DNA from: Streptomyces flavochromogenes
Lineage (GTDB): Bacteria; Actinomycetota; Actinomycetes; Streptomycetales; Streptomycetaceae
Assembly (NCBI RefSeq): GCF_000717595.1
Contig: NZ_JNZO01000022.1
Span: forward strand, 62,001-126,000
Reading direction: 5' to 3'
Length of the DNA: 64,000 nt
Shown here: piece by piece, positions 24,216-32,613 of the stretch
How the letters are laid out: each line of letters opens with the position of its first letter
Numbering within the stretch: position 1 is the first letter of the stretch
The notes under the pieces: generated by a model
Databases searched by the model: none
What the model saw: the letters and a program-made list of their open reading frames with translations, nothing else
What the model was told of the DNA's origin: nothing
Program-made: the position numbers and the translations under genes

Positions 24216-24375
24216 CGGTTCTGTACCCTTCGACGTGCCGAGCCCGAGCCCCAACATACCCACAATAGCGGGGAATTCAGTTGTCCGTGACCGATGCGAA
24301 ATCTACGAATTCGCTTAGTAAATAGAGCTGTTCGGCAGGTCGGGCGTACTGATCGGACGTACTGAAGTGCGTCGA

Positions 24376-25293
24376 TTAACCGGGGAAGGAACAGCACGCG
24401 ACGATCAAGGGCGCCATCGCGAGACCCGCGGCCGCGATGGTCATCAGGCCGCGCAGGACGGGATGCCCGGCGCTGTGCGGAGTGAGGATGCGCCGCATCC
24501 GCAGCGCCGCCGACGGCCCGCCCGCCGCGAACGCCGACCGCGGCGCCCGCCCCGACGCGAGGGCGTACAGCGCCGTGGCGAGCGCGTCCCGGGTGCACCG
24601 GCGTAACGCCCGGTCGTCCGCCGCCATTTCGAGCAGCAGCGGTACGCAGCCCTCCCCGTGCCGGGCGAGCGGCAGGCGGGAGAACACGGCCGCGAAGGCC
24701 TCCGACGCGGCGACGAGGAGATGGTGCCGCCCCGCGATGTGGGCCCGCTCGTGCGCGAGCGCCGCCGCGAGCTGGGCGGGCGTGAGGGCGTCCACCGCGC
24801 CCGAGGAGACGACGACCCGGCGCGAGCGGCCCGGCAGGCAGTACACGGCGGGGCGCTCGTCGTCGAGGACGGTCGCCCGCAGCGCGGGGTCGTACCGTCC
24901 GACGAGCCGCAGCACCCCCGCGTGCCGCACCCGCACCCGGCGGGCCCTGACCAGCCGGCGGACGAACGCGGCGGCGGGCATCGAGAGCACGGTGAGGGAG
25001 AGCGCGAAGGCGAACCGTTCGCGCCCGTCGAGCCCCAGGAGCTGCTCGACCGTGGGCGGTTCGAACGCGAACATCATGTCCGCGAGGCGGTGGCTGCTGG
25101 CGCTCGACAGGACCAGCTGGGCCGGCAGCAGGGCGGTCGCGACGGCGAAGGCGGCGCCGCACACGGCCCACACGCCCAGGGCGAGCCGGGGCGCCTGCTG
25201 GGCCCAGCGTGCCCGGACGAGCAGCCAGGGGACGAGGAAACCGGTGAGGACGACGAGGCCGAGCGGGACGAGGACGTGATGGTTCACGTTCAC
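24376..25293 (-). CDS. M56 (BlaR1-type) membrane metalloprotease
   Basis: 305 aa. Several transmembrane segments at the N terminus, then the zinc motif HERAH (ALAHERAHIAGRHH) about residue 175 and a downstream Glu-containing helix (LLLEMAADDRAL). It lacks the C-terminal penicillin-binding sensor of BlaR1. GTG 25293 overlaps the stop of blaI (GTGA), so the two are translationally coupled. In this class the protease is thought to inactivate its BlaI partner when triggered. Ends with a short hydrophobic Cys-containing tail (VACCSFPG), which could bind metal. A CsoR-type box upstream of the operon suggests copper control. Confidence 0.87.
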   Translation of the reverse strand: MNVNHHVLVPLGLVVLTGFLVPWLLVRARWAQQAPRLALGVWAVCGAAFAVATALLPAQLVLSSASSHRLADMMFAFEPPTVEQLLGLDGRERFAFALSLTVLSMPAAAFVRRLVRARRVRVRHAGVLRLVGRYDPALRATVLDDERPAVYCLPGRSRRVVVSSGAVDALTPAQLAAALAHERAHIAGRHHLLVAASEAFAAVFSRLPLARHGEGCVPLLLEMAADDRALRRCTRDALATALYALASGRAPRSAFAAGGPSAALRMRRILTPHSAGHPVLRGLMTIAAAGLAMAPLIVACCSFPG

Positions 25294-25688
25294 GCGCCGC
25301 TCCCGCCGCCGAGGTCCGGGTCGTGGTCGCCGCGGGCGGCGCGGAGGGCCGCGTCGAGGGCGTCCATGTCCTCGTCCGAGATGACCTCGACGAACCTGAG
25401 GAGGGCGGCGGGGCGGTCCTGGCTGTCGCCGAGGGCGTCCCGCATCAGTCCGGCGGTGTACTCCTCGCGGCTGCGGACGGGCTCGTACAGCCAGGCCCGG
25501 CCGGCCTTCTCGCGGCGGAGCCAGCCCTTGCGGTGCAGGATGTCCGCGACGGTCATGACGGTCGTGTAGGCGACCCGTCGGCCGCGGTTGATGTCGTCGA
25601 CGATCTCGCGGACCGTGGCGGGCCGCTGCCAGGCCCACAGCCGGTCCATGATCTCGGCCTCCAGCTCTCCCAGCCGGCGCACGTGCAT
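25290..25688 (-). CDS. BlaI/MecI/CopY-family repressor
   Basis: 132 aa. The winged-helix core (LGELEAEIMDRLWAWQRPAT, then VAYTTVMTVADILHRKGWL) is the BlaI/MecI/CopY fold. The linker and the dimerisation part are normal. Start ATG 25688. First gene of a two-gene operon with an M56 protease; divergent from a CsoR-type box 50 bp upstream. CopY members sense copper through a CxC...CxC tail, which is absent here, so metal sensing would be indirect. Confidence 0.88.
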   Translation of the reverse strand: MHVRRLGELEAEIMDRLWAWQRPATVREIVDDINRGRRVAYTTVMTVADILHRKGWLRREKAGRAWLYEPVRSREEYTAGLMRDALGDSQDRPAALLRFVEVISDEDMDALDAALRAARGDHDPDLGGGSGA

Positions 25689-25737
25689 CCCCTCCCCCTA
25701 CGGGCGGCTCATGGTACGGGCCGCCTCCCCCGCCCAG

Positions 25738-25756
25738 GTATACCCCCCAGGGGTAC
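25738..25756 (-). promoter_or_regulatory. CsoR-type box upstream of blaI-M56
   Basis: GTATACCCCCCAGGGGTAC matches the ATACCCCCC-GGGGTAT pattern of the copper boxes at 28977-29077 in the same window. It is 50 bp upstream of the blaI start on the minus strand and 10 bp before a small plus-strand open frame. Confidence 0.7.
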
Positions 25757-25765
25757 GATGGCGGG

Positions 25766-25921
25766 ATGACGACCTCCCTGCGGAACCGCCCCTGCGTGAA
25801 GCTCTGCGACCCCGGTCTGCCCGGTTCCGCGGAGCTGGTGCTCCTCCGGCGGGTGCTCGGGCTCTGTCTTCGCCTGAGCATCACGCTGTCCGCCGAGTGC
25901 CCTTCACACAAGGGCGGTTGA
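25766..25921 (+). CDS. Possible small Cys-containing ORF (51 aa)
   Basis: ATG 25766 to TGA 25919-25921 encodes a 51-residue basic peptide (MTTSLRNRPCVKLCDPG ... LSAECPSHKGG) with four Cys. It starts 10 bp after the CsoR-type box, so it would need a transcript starting within the box. No Shine-Dalgarno. Could be a small copper-induced peptide, but it may be noise: the box serves the opposite gene equally well. Confidence 0.3.
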   Translation: MTTSLRNRPCVKLCDPGLPGSAELVLLRRVLGLCLRLSITLSAECPSHKGG

Positions 25922-25939
25922 TTCCGCCGGGCTACTTCG

Positions 25940-26221
25940 TCAGGTCCGGATCAGCCGGGCGATCGCCTTCGACGCCTCGCCCACCTTCACCTTCGCCTGG
26001 TCCCCGCCCTGCGCGATGGCCTCCGTGACGCAGCAGCTCAGGTGCTCGTCGAGCAGCGCCACCGCGCAGGACTGGAGGGCCGCGTTGATCGCGGAGACCT
26101 GGGTGAGGACGTCGATGCAGTAGACGTCCTCGTCGACCATCCGCTGCACCCCCCTGACCTGCCCCTCGATCCGGCGCAGGCGTCTGATGATGTCTTCCTT
26201 GTGCTGTCCGTAACCGGCCAC
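25940..26221 (-). CDS. csoR: CsoR copper-sensing repressor
   Basis: 93-residue all-helical CsoR/RcnR protein. The copper ligands are visible: Cys in VYCIDVLTQV (about 35), His in ALLDEH (about 60) and Cys in LSCCV (about 64). It releases DNA when Cu(I) binds and so derepresses the export genes. GTG 26221 start behind GAGGAGC. It lies downstream of copA on the same strand, separated by a strong hairpin. Boxes of the expected type are at 25738, 28977, 29011 and 29058. Confidence 0.92.
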   Translation of the reverse strand: MAGYGQHKEDIIRRLRRIEGQVRGVQRMVDEDVYCIDVLTQVSAINAALQSCAVALLDEHLSCCVTEAIAQGGDQAKVKVGEASKAIARLIRT

Positions 26222-26254
26222 GACGGGCTCCTCGGAGATTCGGCGGGGAAGGGC

Positions 26255-26284
26255 GGGTCCGCCGGTGGAATCACCGGCGGACCC
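26255..26284 (-). terminator. Terminator between copA and csoR
   Basis: A perfect 13-bp stem (GGGTCCGCCGGTG / CACCGGCGGACCC) closes a GAAT loop 20 bp after the copA stop. csoR therefore is mostly transcribed separately, or by read-through. Confidence 0.8.
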
Positions 26285-26303
26285 GTCGATCAGTGGATGT
26301 CCG

Positions 26304-28571
26304 TCAGCGGTCGGCTGCCTGGAAGCCCCGCAGACGGAGGCTGTTGCCGACCACGAAGACCGAGGAGAAGGCCATGGCAGCGCCCGCGATCATCGGGTTG
26401 AGCAGTCCGGCCGCGGCGAGCGGCAGGGCCGCCACGTTGTAGGCGAAGGCCCAGAAGAGGTTCGAGCGGATCGTGCCGAGCGTCTTGCGGGAGAGCCGGA
26501 TCGCGTCGGCCGCGGCCCGCAGGTCTCCCCGTACGAGGGTCAGGTCGCCGGCCTCGATGGCGGCGTCCGTGCCGGTGCCCATGGCCAGACCGAGGTCGGC
26601 CTGGGCGAGCGCGGCGGCGTCGTTGACGCCGTCCCCGACCATGGCGACCGAACGGCCCTCCGCCTGGAGCTTCTTGACGACGTCGACCTTGTCCTGCGGC
26701 ATGACCTCCGCGATGACCTCGTCGATGCCGACCTCGGCGGCGACGGCCTCGGCGACCGCCTTGTTGTCACCGGTGAGCAGGATCGGGGTGAGGCCGAGGG
26801 CCCGCAGCCGCCGGATGGCCTCGGGGCTGGTCTCCTTGACGGCGTCGGCGACCTCCAGGACCGCGCGGGCCTCGCCGTCCCAGGCCACCGCGATCGCGGT
26901 CCTGCCGGCCTTCTCGGCGGTGTCCTTCGCGGACTTGAGGCCCGCGGGGAGCGCCATGGCCCATTCGTCGAGGAGCTTCTCGCGGCCGACGAGGACGGCG
27001 TGGCCGTCGACGACGCCCTGGACGCCGAGTCCCGGGATGTTGGCGAAGTCCTCGGGGGCGGGCAGGGTCCCCACCCTGGCGGCGGCACCGGTGGCGACGG
27101 CCTGGGCGATCGGGTGCTCGGAGGAGTGCTCCAGGGCGCCCGCGAGCCGCAGGACGTCGGTCTCGTCGGTGCCCTCGGCGGTGTGGACCTTGATGAGGGT
27201 CATCCGGCCGGTGGTGACGGTGCCGGTCTTGTCGAGGACGATCGTGTCGACCTTGCGGGTGGTCTCCAGGACCTCGGGGCCCTTGATGAGGATGCCGAGC
27301 TGCGCGCCGCGGCCGGTGCCGACCATGAGGGCGGTCGGGGTGGCCAGGCCGAGGGCGCAGGGGCAGGCGATGATCAGGACGGCGACGGCGGCGGTGAAGG
27401 CCGCGGTCAGCCCCTGACCCGTGCCCAGCCAGAAGCCGAGGGTGCCGAGCGCGAGCGCGATGACGACGGGGACGAAGACGGCCGAGATCCGGTCGGCGAG
27501 GCGCTGGGCGGCGGCCTTGCCGTTCTGCGCGTCCTCGACGAGCTTGGCCATCCGGGCGAGCTGGGTGTCGGCGCCGACGCGGGTCGCCTCGACGACGAGG
27601 CGGCCGCCGGCGTTCAGGGTGGCGCCGGTGACGGAGTCGCCTACGGAGACCTCGACCGGGACGGACTCGCCGGTGAGCATGGAGGCGTCGACGGCGGAGG
27701 AGCCCTCGACGACCGTGCCGTCGGTGGCGATCTTCTCGCCGGGGCGGACCAGGAAGCGGTCGCCGACCTGGAGTTCGGCGGTGGGCACGGTGACCTCGCG
27801 GCCGCCGCGCAGGACGGTGACCTCCTTGGCGCCCAGCTGCATCAGCGCCTTGAGCGCGGCGCCCGCCTTGCGCTTCGAGCGGGCCTCGAAGTACCGGCCG
27901 GCGAGGATGAAGGCGGTGACGCCGGCCGCGGCCTCCAGGTAGATGTTCCCGGCGCCGTCGGTGCGGGCGATCGTGAACTCGAACGGGTGGGTCATCCCCG
28001 GCGTCCCGGCGGTCCCGAAGAACAGTGCCCACAGGGACCACAGGAAGGCGGCGATCGTGCCGACCGAGATCAGCGTGTCCATGGTGGCGGCGCCGTGCCT
28101 GGCGTTCGTCCAGGCGGCGCGGTGGAACGGCCAGGCGGCGTAGACGACGACCGGCGCGGCGAGCGTGAGGCTCAGCCACTGCCAGTACTCGATCTGGAGC
28201 GCCGGGACCATCGCCATCGCGATGACGGGCACGGCGAGGGCGACGGCGGTGATCAGCCGCTGCTTGAGGGGCCGCAGCTCCTCGTCGGCCTTCTCCTCGT
28301 CGGAGGGGCCGCCGGGGGCGCCGAGGGTCTCGGAGCGCGGGGGCGCGGGCTCGGCCGCGGTGTAGCCGGTGGCCTCGACGGTGGCGATGAGGTCGGCGAC
28401 GTCGATGTCGGCGTCGAAGGTGACCTTCGCCTTCTCGGTGGCGTAGTTGACGGTGGCCTCGACCCCGTCCATCCGGTTGAGCTTCTTCTCGATACGGGCC
28501 GCACACGAGGCGCAGGTCATGCCGCCGATGGCGAGCTCGACCTGGGCGGTGCCCGGTGTCGTCGTTGTCAT
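26304..28571 (-). CDS. copA: Copper-exporting P1B-type ATPase
   Basis: 755 aa membrane pump exporting Cu(I) to the outside. Domain order: N-terminal heavy-metal-associated domain with GMTCASC (17-23), transmembrane helices, actuator TGES motif ([11 protein letters not shown]), the CPC metal site ([11 protein letters not shown], about 403), the phosphorylated Asp in DKTGTVTTG (about 445), HP motif (EHPIAQA) and [10 protein letters not shown] hinge. A Glu/Pro-rich linker after the HMA domain. Start ATG 28571, 88 bp after copZ on the same strand, so copZ-copA form an operon behind a CsoR-controlled promoter. Length is normal. Confidence 0.95.
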   Translation of the reverse strand: MTTTTPGTAQVELAIGGMTCASCAARIEKKLNRMDGVEATVNYATEKAKVTFDADIDVADLIATVEATGYTAAEPAPPRSETLGAPGGPSDEEKADEELRPLKQRLITAVALAVPVIAMAMVPALQIEYWQWLSLTLAAPVVVYAAWPFHRAAWTNARHGAATMDTLISVGTIAAFLWSLWALFFGTAGTPGMTHPFEFTIARTDGAGNIYLEAAAGVTAFILAGRYFEARSKRKAGAALKALMQLGAKEVTVLRGGREVTVPTAELQVGDRFLVRPGEKIATDGTVVEGSSAVDASMLTGESVPVEVSVGDSVTGATLNAGGRLVVEATRVGADTQLARMAKLVEDAQNGKAAAQRLADRISAVFVPVVIALALGTLGFWLGTGQGLTAAFTAAVAVLIIACPCALGLATPTALMVGTGRGAQLGILIKGPEVLETTRKVDTIVLDKTGTVTTGRMTLIKVHTAEGTDETDVLRLAGALEHSSEHPIAQAVATGAAARVGTLPAPEDFANIPGLGVQGVVDGHAVLVGREKLLDEWAMALPAGLKSAKDTAEKAGRTAIAVAWDGEARAVLEVADAVKETSPEAIRRLRALGLTPILLTGDNKAVAEAVAAEVGIDEVIAEVMPQDKVDVVKKLQAEGRSVAMVGDGVNDAAALAQADLGLAMGTGTDAAIEAGDLTLVRGDLRAAADAIRLSRKTLGTIRSNLFWAFAYNVAALPLAAAGLLNPMIAGAAMAFSSVFVVGNSLRLRGFQAADR

Positions 28572-28659
28572 TAGCTCTTCCTGCTCCTCGTGAGTACGGG
28601 TGTCGGGGGCCGGGGCCCGGGCGTGGTGGGCGGGCCCCGGCGGCCGAGGGGGCTGTCGG

Positions 28660-28944
28660 TCAGGCGCGGCCGGTGAGCTCGTAGCCCGCGTCGTCGACCG
28701 CCGCGGTGATCGCCGCGTCGTCGGGCTCGCCGCCCGTGGTCACGGTGACGAGGCCGCCGTCGACGTCGACGTCGACGGAGATGACGCCGTCGAGCGCGCT
28801 GACGGACTTGGTGATCGCGGTCCTGCAGTGGCCGCAGGTCATGCCGGTGACGGCGTAGACCGTGACGGTGCTGTCGGCGACCGCGACGGCGGTGGCCTCC
28901 GTGGTGGTCGAGCAGCTGTTGTCGGGGGTGCAGCAGGAGCCCAT
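28660..28944 (-). CDS. copZ: CopZ-type copper chaperone
   Basis: 94 aa heavy-metal-associated domain with the copper motif MTCGHC (about 35-40) followed by the usual alpha-beta pattern ending DDAGYEL. An N-terminal extension [12 protein letters not shown] holds three more Cys and could bind extra copper. Start ATG 28944 behind GAGAAGCC. First gene of the copZ-copA operon. Delivers Cu(I) to the CopA N-terminal domain (family knowledge). Confidence 0.9.
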   Translation of the reverse strand: MGSCCTPDNSCSTTTEATAVAVADSTVTVYAVTGMTCGHCRTAITKSVSALDGVISVDVDVDGGLVTVTTGGEPDDAAITAAVDDAGYELTGRA

Positions 28945-28976
28945 GGCTTCTCCTCGGTCGGTTCCGGTGGGGCAGA

Positions 28977-29026
28977 ATACCCTCGGGGGGTATCCGCTTC
29001 GATTCCATGTATACCCCCCGCCCGTA
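28977..29026 (-). promoter_or_regulatory. copZ promoter with two CsoR-type boxes
   Basis: On the minus strand TTGCGC (-35, 29036-29031) and TATACA (-10, 29014-29009) are 16 bp apart and enclose a box (ATACCCCCCGCCCGTAT, 29011-29026). A second, more symmetric box ATACCCTCGGGGGGTAT lies at 28977-28993 within the 5' leader. CsoR binding would block transcription start. Confidence 0.7.
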
Positions 29027-29049
29027 TCTGGCGCAAGCAGTTCCCCGGC

Positions 29050-29077
29050 TTGACTTGATACCCCCCAGGGGTATGGT
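29050..29077 (+). promoter_or_regulatory. CsoR-controlled promoter of the secreted copper protein
   Basis: TTGACT (-35, 29050-29055), 16-bp spacer, TATGGT (-10, 29072-29077). The perfect box ATACCCCCCAGGGGTAT (29058-29074) fills the spacer. This places CsoR exactly between the two promoter elements of the plus-strand gene. Confidence 0.75.
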
Positions 29078-29132
29078 GAAGTGCATCGAACGGCTACCGA
29101 CGCCGCCACCGCCCACGTACGGGAGAGCAGCC

Positions 29133-30143
29133 ATGAACACCGGAGCGAAGATCACTGCCTATGCCGCCGCACTCGCCGCGACCTTCGGGGCCGCCTACGG
29201 GGTGGGCGCGGGTGTCGGCCCCGTCGAGGAGCCGAAGAAGGCCGGGCACGGGGAGCACGCGGCCGCGCCCGCACCGTCGAAGAGCGCGGCGGCGGACGGT
29301 CACGCCGGGCACGAGGAAGGTGCCCCCGCGAACACCCCCGGCACCGCCGCCGCGAACGCGCCCGGCGGCCTCCAGGTCTCCGAGGGCGGCTACACCCTGG
29401 CCATGGAGACCCCCGTCCCCGCTCAGGGCAGGAGCACCCTGAAGTTCTCCATCAAGGACTCGGCAGGGAGGAAGGTCACCGCGTTCACCACCGAGCACGG
29501 CAAGGAACTGCACTTCATCGTCGCCTCGCGCGACCTCAACACCTTCCGCCACCTCCACCCGGTGAAGGCGGCCGACGGCACCTGGTCGGTGACCGCGGAC
29601 CTGCCCGGCGCCGGCGGCTACAAGGCCTTCGCCGACTTCAAGCCCGCCGTGCCCGGCGCCCGGGGCATCACGCTCGGCGTCGACCTCTCCGTACCGGGGG
29701 CGTACGCGCCGAAGCCGCTGCCCGCCGTCGCCCCGACCTCCACCGTCGACGGCTACCAGGTCCGCCTCGGCGGCACCCTGAACCCCGGCAAGGCCGGCGA
29801 GCTCCGGCTCACCGTCACCAAGGCCGGAAAGCCGGTCACCGACCTGGAGCCGTACCTCGGGGCGTACGGACATCTCGTCGCCCTGCGCGACGGCGACCTC
29901 GCCTACCTCCACGTGCACCCGAACGAGGGCGGCCCCGGCCCGGACGTCTCCTTCACGGCGACGGCGCCCAGCGCGGGCACGTACCGCCTGTTCCTCGACT
30001 TCCAGCACGAGGGCAAGGTGCGGACGGCGGCCTTCACGGTGACGGCGGGCGGGGCCGGGACCGGATCCGCGGCCGGCGACAAGGTGCCCGTCCCCGCAGC
30101 CGGTGAGGCCACGCACGATGCGGGAGGCCACTCACACGGCTAG
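29133..30143 (+). CDS. Secreted copper-associated protein, His-rich
   Basis: 336 aa with an N-terminal hydrophobic anchor or signal (ITAYAAALAATFGAAYGVG), a His-rich linker (GHGEHAAAP, DGHAGHEEG) and a core with HFIVASRDLNTFRHLHP and AYLHVHPNEGG, and a His-rich C terminus (HDAGGHSHG). The pattern resembles periplasmic or extracytoplasmic copper-binding proteins of cop loci. It probably binds copper outside the membrane or presents it to a partner. ATG 29133 behind GGGAGAG. Own promoter overlaps a CsoR box. Confidence 0.82.
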   Translation: MNTGAKITAYAAALAATFGAAYGVGAGVGPVEEPKKAGHGEHAAAPAPSKSAAADGHAGHEEGAPANTPGTAAANAPGGLQVSEGGYTLAMETPVPAQGRSTLKFSIKDSAGRKVTAFTTEHGKELHFIVASRDLNTFRHLHPVKAADGTWSVTADLPGAGGYKAFADFKPAVPGARGITLGVDLSVPGAYAPKPLPAVAPTSTVDGYQVRLGGTLNPGKAGELRLTVTKAGKPVTDLEPYLGAYGHLVALRDGDLAYLHVHPNEGGPGPDVSFTATAPSAGTYRLFLDFQHEGKVRTAAFTVTAGGAGTGSAAGDKVPVPAAGEATHDAGGHSHG

Positions 30144-30150
30144 GCTGGTC

Positions 30151-30166
30151 ATTGGACTAGACCTGT
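30151..30166. promoter_or_regulatory. dre-like site (DasR type) before cutC
   Basis: ATTGGACTAGACCTGT matches the 16-bp DasR consensus ACTGGTCTAGACCAGT at 13 positions. It lies 30 bp upstream of the cutC start, about where a repressor would block the promoter. DasR senses aminosugar phosphates in streptomycetes. The functional assignment is inference. Confidence 0.4.
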
Positions 30167-30195
30167 AGAGACGCATTCATGGAGGAATGGGCTCG

Positions 30196-30894
30196 ATGAG
30201 CAACCGTGCAGTCCTTGAGGTGATCGCCCTCGACGAGGAAGACGCGGTCGCTGCCCAGACCGGTGGAGCCGACAGGCTCGAACTCGTCACCGACATGGCG
30301 GCGGACGGACTCACCCCGTCCCGGACCGGCTTCGCCGCCATCCGCGCCGCCGTCGACATCCCGCTGCGCGTGATGCTCCGCCTCACCGACGGCTTCGCGG
30401 CCGGCGGACCCGAGGGCATCGACGCCCTGGTGACCCGGGCCCTGGACCTGCGCGAGGCGGGCGCCGACGAGTTCGTCCTCGGCTTCCTCACCGCCGACGG
30501 CGAACCCGACCTCGTGGCCGTCGAGCGCCTCATCGCCGTCCTCGACGGCTGCCGCTGGACCTTCCACCGGGCGATCGACCGCACCGCCGACCGCGACGGA
30601 CTGCGCAAGCGACTCGCCGACCTGCCCGGCCTCGACACCTACCTGACGGCCGGCGCCGCCACCGGGGTCGACGACGGCCTGGCGACCCTCAAGGCCGAGG
30701 CCGCCCGCGCGGGCGAGCCCGGCTACGAGGCCCGGATCCTCGTCGGCGGCGGCCTCCGCCTCGACCACCTCCCCGAACTGCGCGCGGCGGGCCTCGACGC
30801 CTTCCACATCGGCGGCGCGGCCCGCCCCCAGGGCTGGGCGGCCCCGGTCTCGGCGAACGCGGTACGCACATGGCGCGAGGCCCTGGACGCGTAG
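30196..30894 (+). CDS. cutC: CutC family protein
   Basis: TIM-barrel protein of the CutC family (232 aa): LEVIALDEEDAVAAQTGGAD, LRVMLR, EFVLGFLTADGEPD, FHRAIDR, and ILVGGGLRLDHL match the conserved blocks. Historically linked to copper tolerance, but the molecular role is unsettled. GGAGGA (30181-30186) fits the ATG at 30196 (9 nt spacing); the ATG at 30187 is right on it. Co-oriented with the copper gene upstream but with its own dre-like site. Confidence 0.9.
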   Translation: MSNRAVLEVIALDEEDAVAAQTGGADRLELVTDMAADGLTPSRTGFAAIRAAVDIPLRVMLRLTDGFAAGGPEGIDALVTRALDLREAGADEFVLGFLTADGEPDLVAVERLIAVLDGCRWTFHRAIDRTADRDGLRKRLADLPGLDTYLTAGAATGVDDGLATLKAEAARAGEPGYEARILVGGGLRLDHLPELRAAGLDAFHIGGAARPQGWAAPVSANAVRTWREALDA

Positions 30895-30920
30895 GGGTTC
30901 CGACGGCGGGGCGGGCGCCC

Positions 30921-30978
30921 GGGTCCGGCTCGGGACTCGGGTCCGGCGCGGGTCCGGCTCGGAACTCGGGACCGGCGC
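30921..30978 (+). repeat. 29-bp tandem duplication after cutC
   Basis: Two adjacent 29-bp units (starting GGGTCCGGCTCGG at 30921 and 30950) match at 27 of 29 positions. Intergenic, so a recent duplication without coding cost. Nothing else is evident in the gap except the leaderless promoter of the next gene. Confidence 0.85.
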
Positions 30979-31027
30979 GGGGCGGGGCGGGCACGAAAAC
31001 GCCTCGCCCGTGGCGGCGAACGCTCGT

Positions 31028-31040
31028 TAGCCTCCCCGGT
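31028..31040 (+). promoter_or_regulatory. -10 element of a predicted leaderless gene
   Basis: TAGCCT (31028-31033) ends 7 nt before the ATG at 31041 and no Shine-Dalgarno is present. In actinobacteria a TANNNT hexamer ending 6-7 nt before the start codon marks leaderless transcripts. Confidence 0.6.
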
Positions 31041-31955
31041 ATGGCAGCCACCCCGATGCAACCCGGCGAACTCGACATCGACACGTCACTCGTCGCGCGG
31101 CTCGTCGCCGGGCGGTTCCCGGAGTGGGCCGGCCTTCCGGTACGGCGCGTGACCTCGGCCGGGACGGACAACGCGATGTTCCGCCTCGGCGACGACCTCG
31201 TCGTACGGCTGCCCCGCGTCCCGTACGCCGCGCGCCACGTCGAGAAGGAACAGCGCTGGTTGCCCCTGCTCGCCCCGCACCTGCCGCTCGACGTCCCGGT
31301 CCCGGTGGGGCGGGCCGGGGCGAGCGCCGAGTTCCCGCTGCCCTGGTCGGTCTACCGCTGGCTCGACGGCGACGACACGTACGACACCCCGCTCACCGAC
31401 CTCGCGCACGCGGCCGTCGCACTGGGCCGCTTCGGCGCCGCCCTGCGCGCCGTCGACGCGAGCGGCGGGCCCACGTCCTTCCGGGGCGGCCACGTCACCG
31501 ACTGGGAGGAAGGCCACCTGCCGGGCGTGATCCTCGACTTCGGCGCCGAGGGCCTGATCGACGCGGACCTCGCCACGGCCGCCTGGGAGACCGTCCTGCG
31601 GCTCCCGCAGTGGGACGGCCCGCCCGTCTGGGTCCACGGCGACCTGCTGCCGGGCAACCTGCTCGGCCGCGCGGGCCGCCTCAGCGCCGTCATCGACTTC
31701 GGCGGCGTCGGTACGGGCGACCCCGCCTGCGACACGATGCCCGCCTGGACCCTGTTCACCGCCACCACCCGCCCGCTCTTCCGCGAGGCGGCCCGCGTCG
31801 ACGACGCGACCTGGGCGCGGGGACGCGGCTGGGCCCTGGCCTGGGGCCTGGTGACCGAGCACTACTACCGGGAGACGAACCCGGTGCTCGCGGCGGTCGC
31901 CCGCCGCACCCGCACCGAGGCACTCGCGGAGTACGCGGCGTCGGTCACCCCCTAG
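31041..31955 (+). CDS. Aminoglycoside phosphotransferase (APH) family kinase-like protein
   Basis: 304 aa with the kinase-like fold of APH/CHK enzymes: the catalytic loop WVHGDLLPGNLL (about 203-214) with Asp and Asn, and the metal-binding IDFGGVGTGDPACD (about 225-238). Nucleotide-binding Lys or Arg may lie in LVVRLPR. Many members phosphorylate small molecules rather than antibiotics; the substrate is unknown. Predicted leaderless. Its end overlaps the convergent reductase gene by 4 bp. Confidence 0.85.
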   Translation: MAATPMQPGELDIDTSLVARLVAGRFPEWAGLPVRRVTSAGTDNAMFRLGDDLVVRLPRVPYAARHVEKEQRWLPLLAPHLPLDVPVPVGRAGASAEFPLPWSVYRWLDGDDTYDTPLTDLAHAAVALGRFGAALRAVDASGGPTSFRGGHVTDWEEGHLPGVILDFGAEGLIDADLATAAWETVLRLPQWDGPPVWVHGDLLPGNLLGRAGRLSAVIDFGGVGTGDPACDTMPAWTLFTATTRPLFREAARVDDATWARGRGWALAWGLVTEHYYRETNPVLAAVARRTRTEALAEYAASVTP

Positions 31956-32524
31956 CGGACGACGTCGAAGACGTTCTTCTGGATGCCGTTGGAGTACACC
32001 TCGTGCTCGACGAGCTCCAGCTTCTGCGCGTCCTTGTCCGTCTGGCTGAAGAGCCGCTTGCCCGCGCCGAGCAGCAGCGGGAAGACGAGCAGGTGGTACC
32101 GGTCGATCAGCCCGGCGTCCGACAGCGCACGGCCCAGCGTGGCGCTGCCGTGCATGATGATCGGGCCGCCCTCGGTCTCCTTCAGCGCGGCGACCTCGTC
32201 GAGCGAGCGCAGGATCGTGGTCTCGCCCCAGTTGTCGACCAGCTCGTCCTCGGTGAGGGTCGTGGACACCACGTACTTCGGCAGCGTCTTGTAGCGGGCG
32301 AAGTCCTCCATGTCCGGCCACACGGCGCTGAACGCCTCGTAGCTGGCCCGGCCGAGCAGCATCGCGCCGGCCTCCTCCTGCTCCTGGCCCTTGAGCGCGT
32401 ACGCCTCCGGAACGAACTCCACCTCCTTGAAGGTCCAGCCCGAGTTCCGGTAGCCGGGCTCGCCGCCCGGAGCCTCCACGACACCGTCGAGCGAGACGAA
32501 GACGGAGCTGATCAGAGTGCGCAT
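31952..32524 (-). CDS. Dihydrofolate-reductase-family (RibD C-terminal) protein
   Basis: 190 aa with LISSVFVSLDGVVEAPGGEP at the N terminus, MLLGRASYEAF and IIMHGSATLGRAL, typical of the RibD-C family of putative NADPH-dependent reductases. No dedicated pathway gene is nearby. Start ATG 32524; convergent with the APH gene (4-bp overlap). Confidence 0.88.
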   Translation of the reverse strand: MRTLISSVFVSLDGVVEAPGGEPGYRNSGWTFKEVEFVPEAYALKGQEQEEAGAMLLGRASYEAFSAVWPDMEDFARYKTLPKYVVSTTLTEDELVDNWGETTILRSLDEVAALKETEGGPIIMHGSATLGRALSDAGLIDRYHLLVFPLLLGAGKRLFSQTDKDAQKLELVEHEVYSNGIQKNVFDVVR

Positions 32525-32613
32525 CTGGGTTCTCCCGCAGGATTCGTGACGACTGCTCAGCCCTGGCGCTCAGCAGCGGATACGAACCTATAGACCGGCG
32601 CGCCCGAAGTAAC

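Noticed and set aside
26265..28574. 769-residue plus-strand frame opposite copA
   Set aside because: Gly/Asp-rich shadow of the P-type ATPase; no domain.
31041..31955. Antibiotic resistance gene
   Set aside because: APH-fold proteins are often kinases of other metabolites and no antibiotic gene context is visible.
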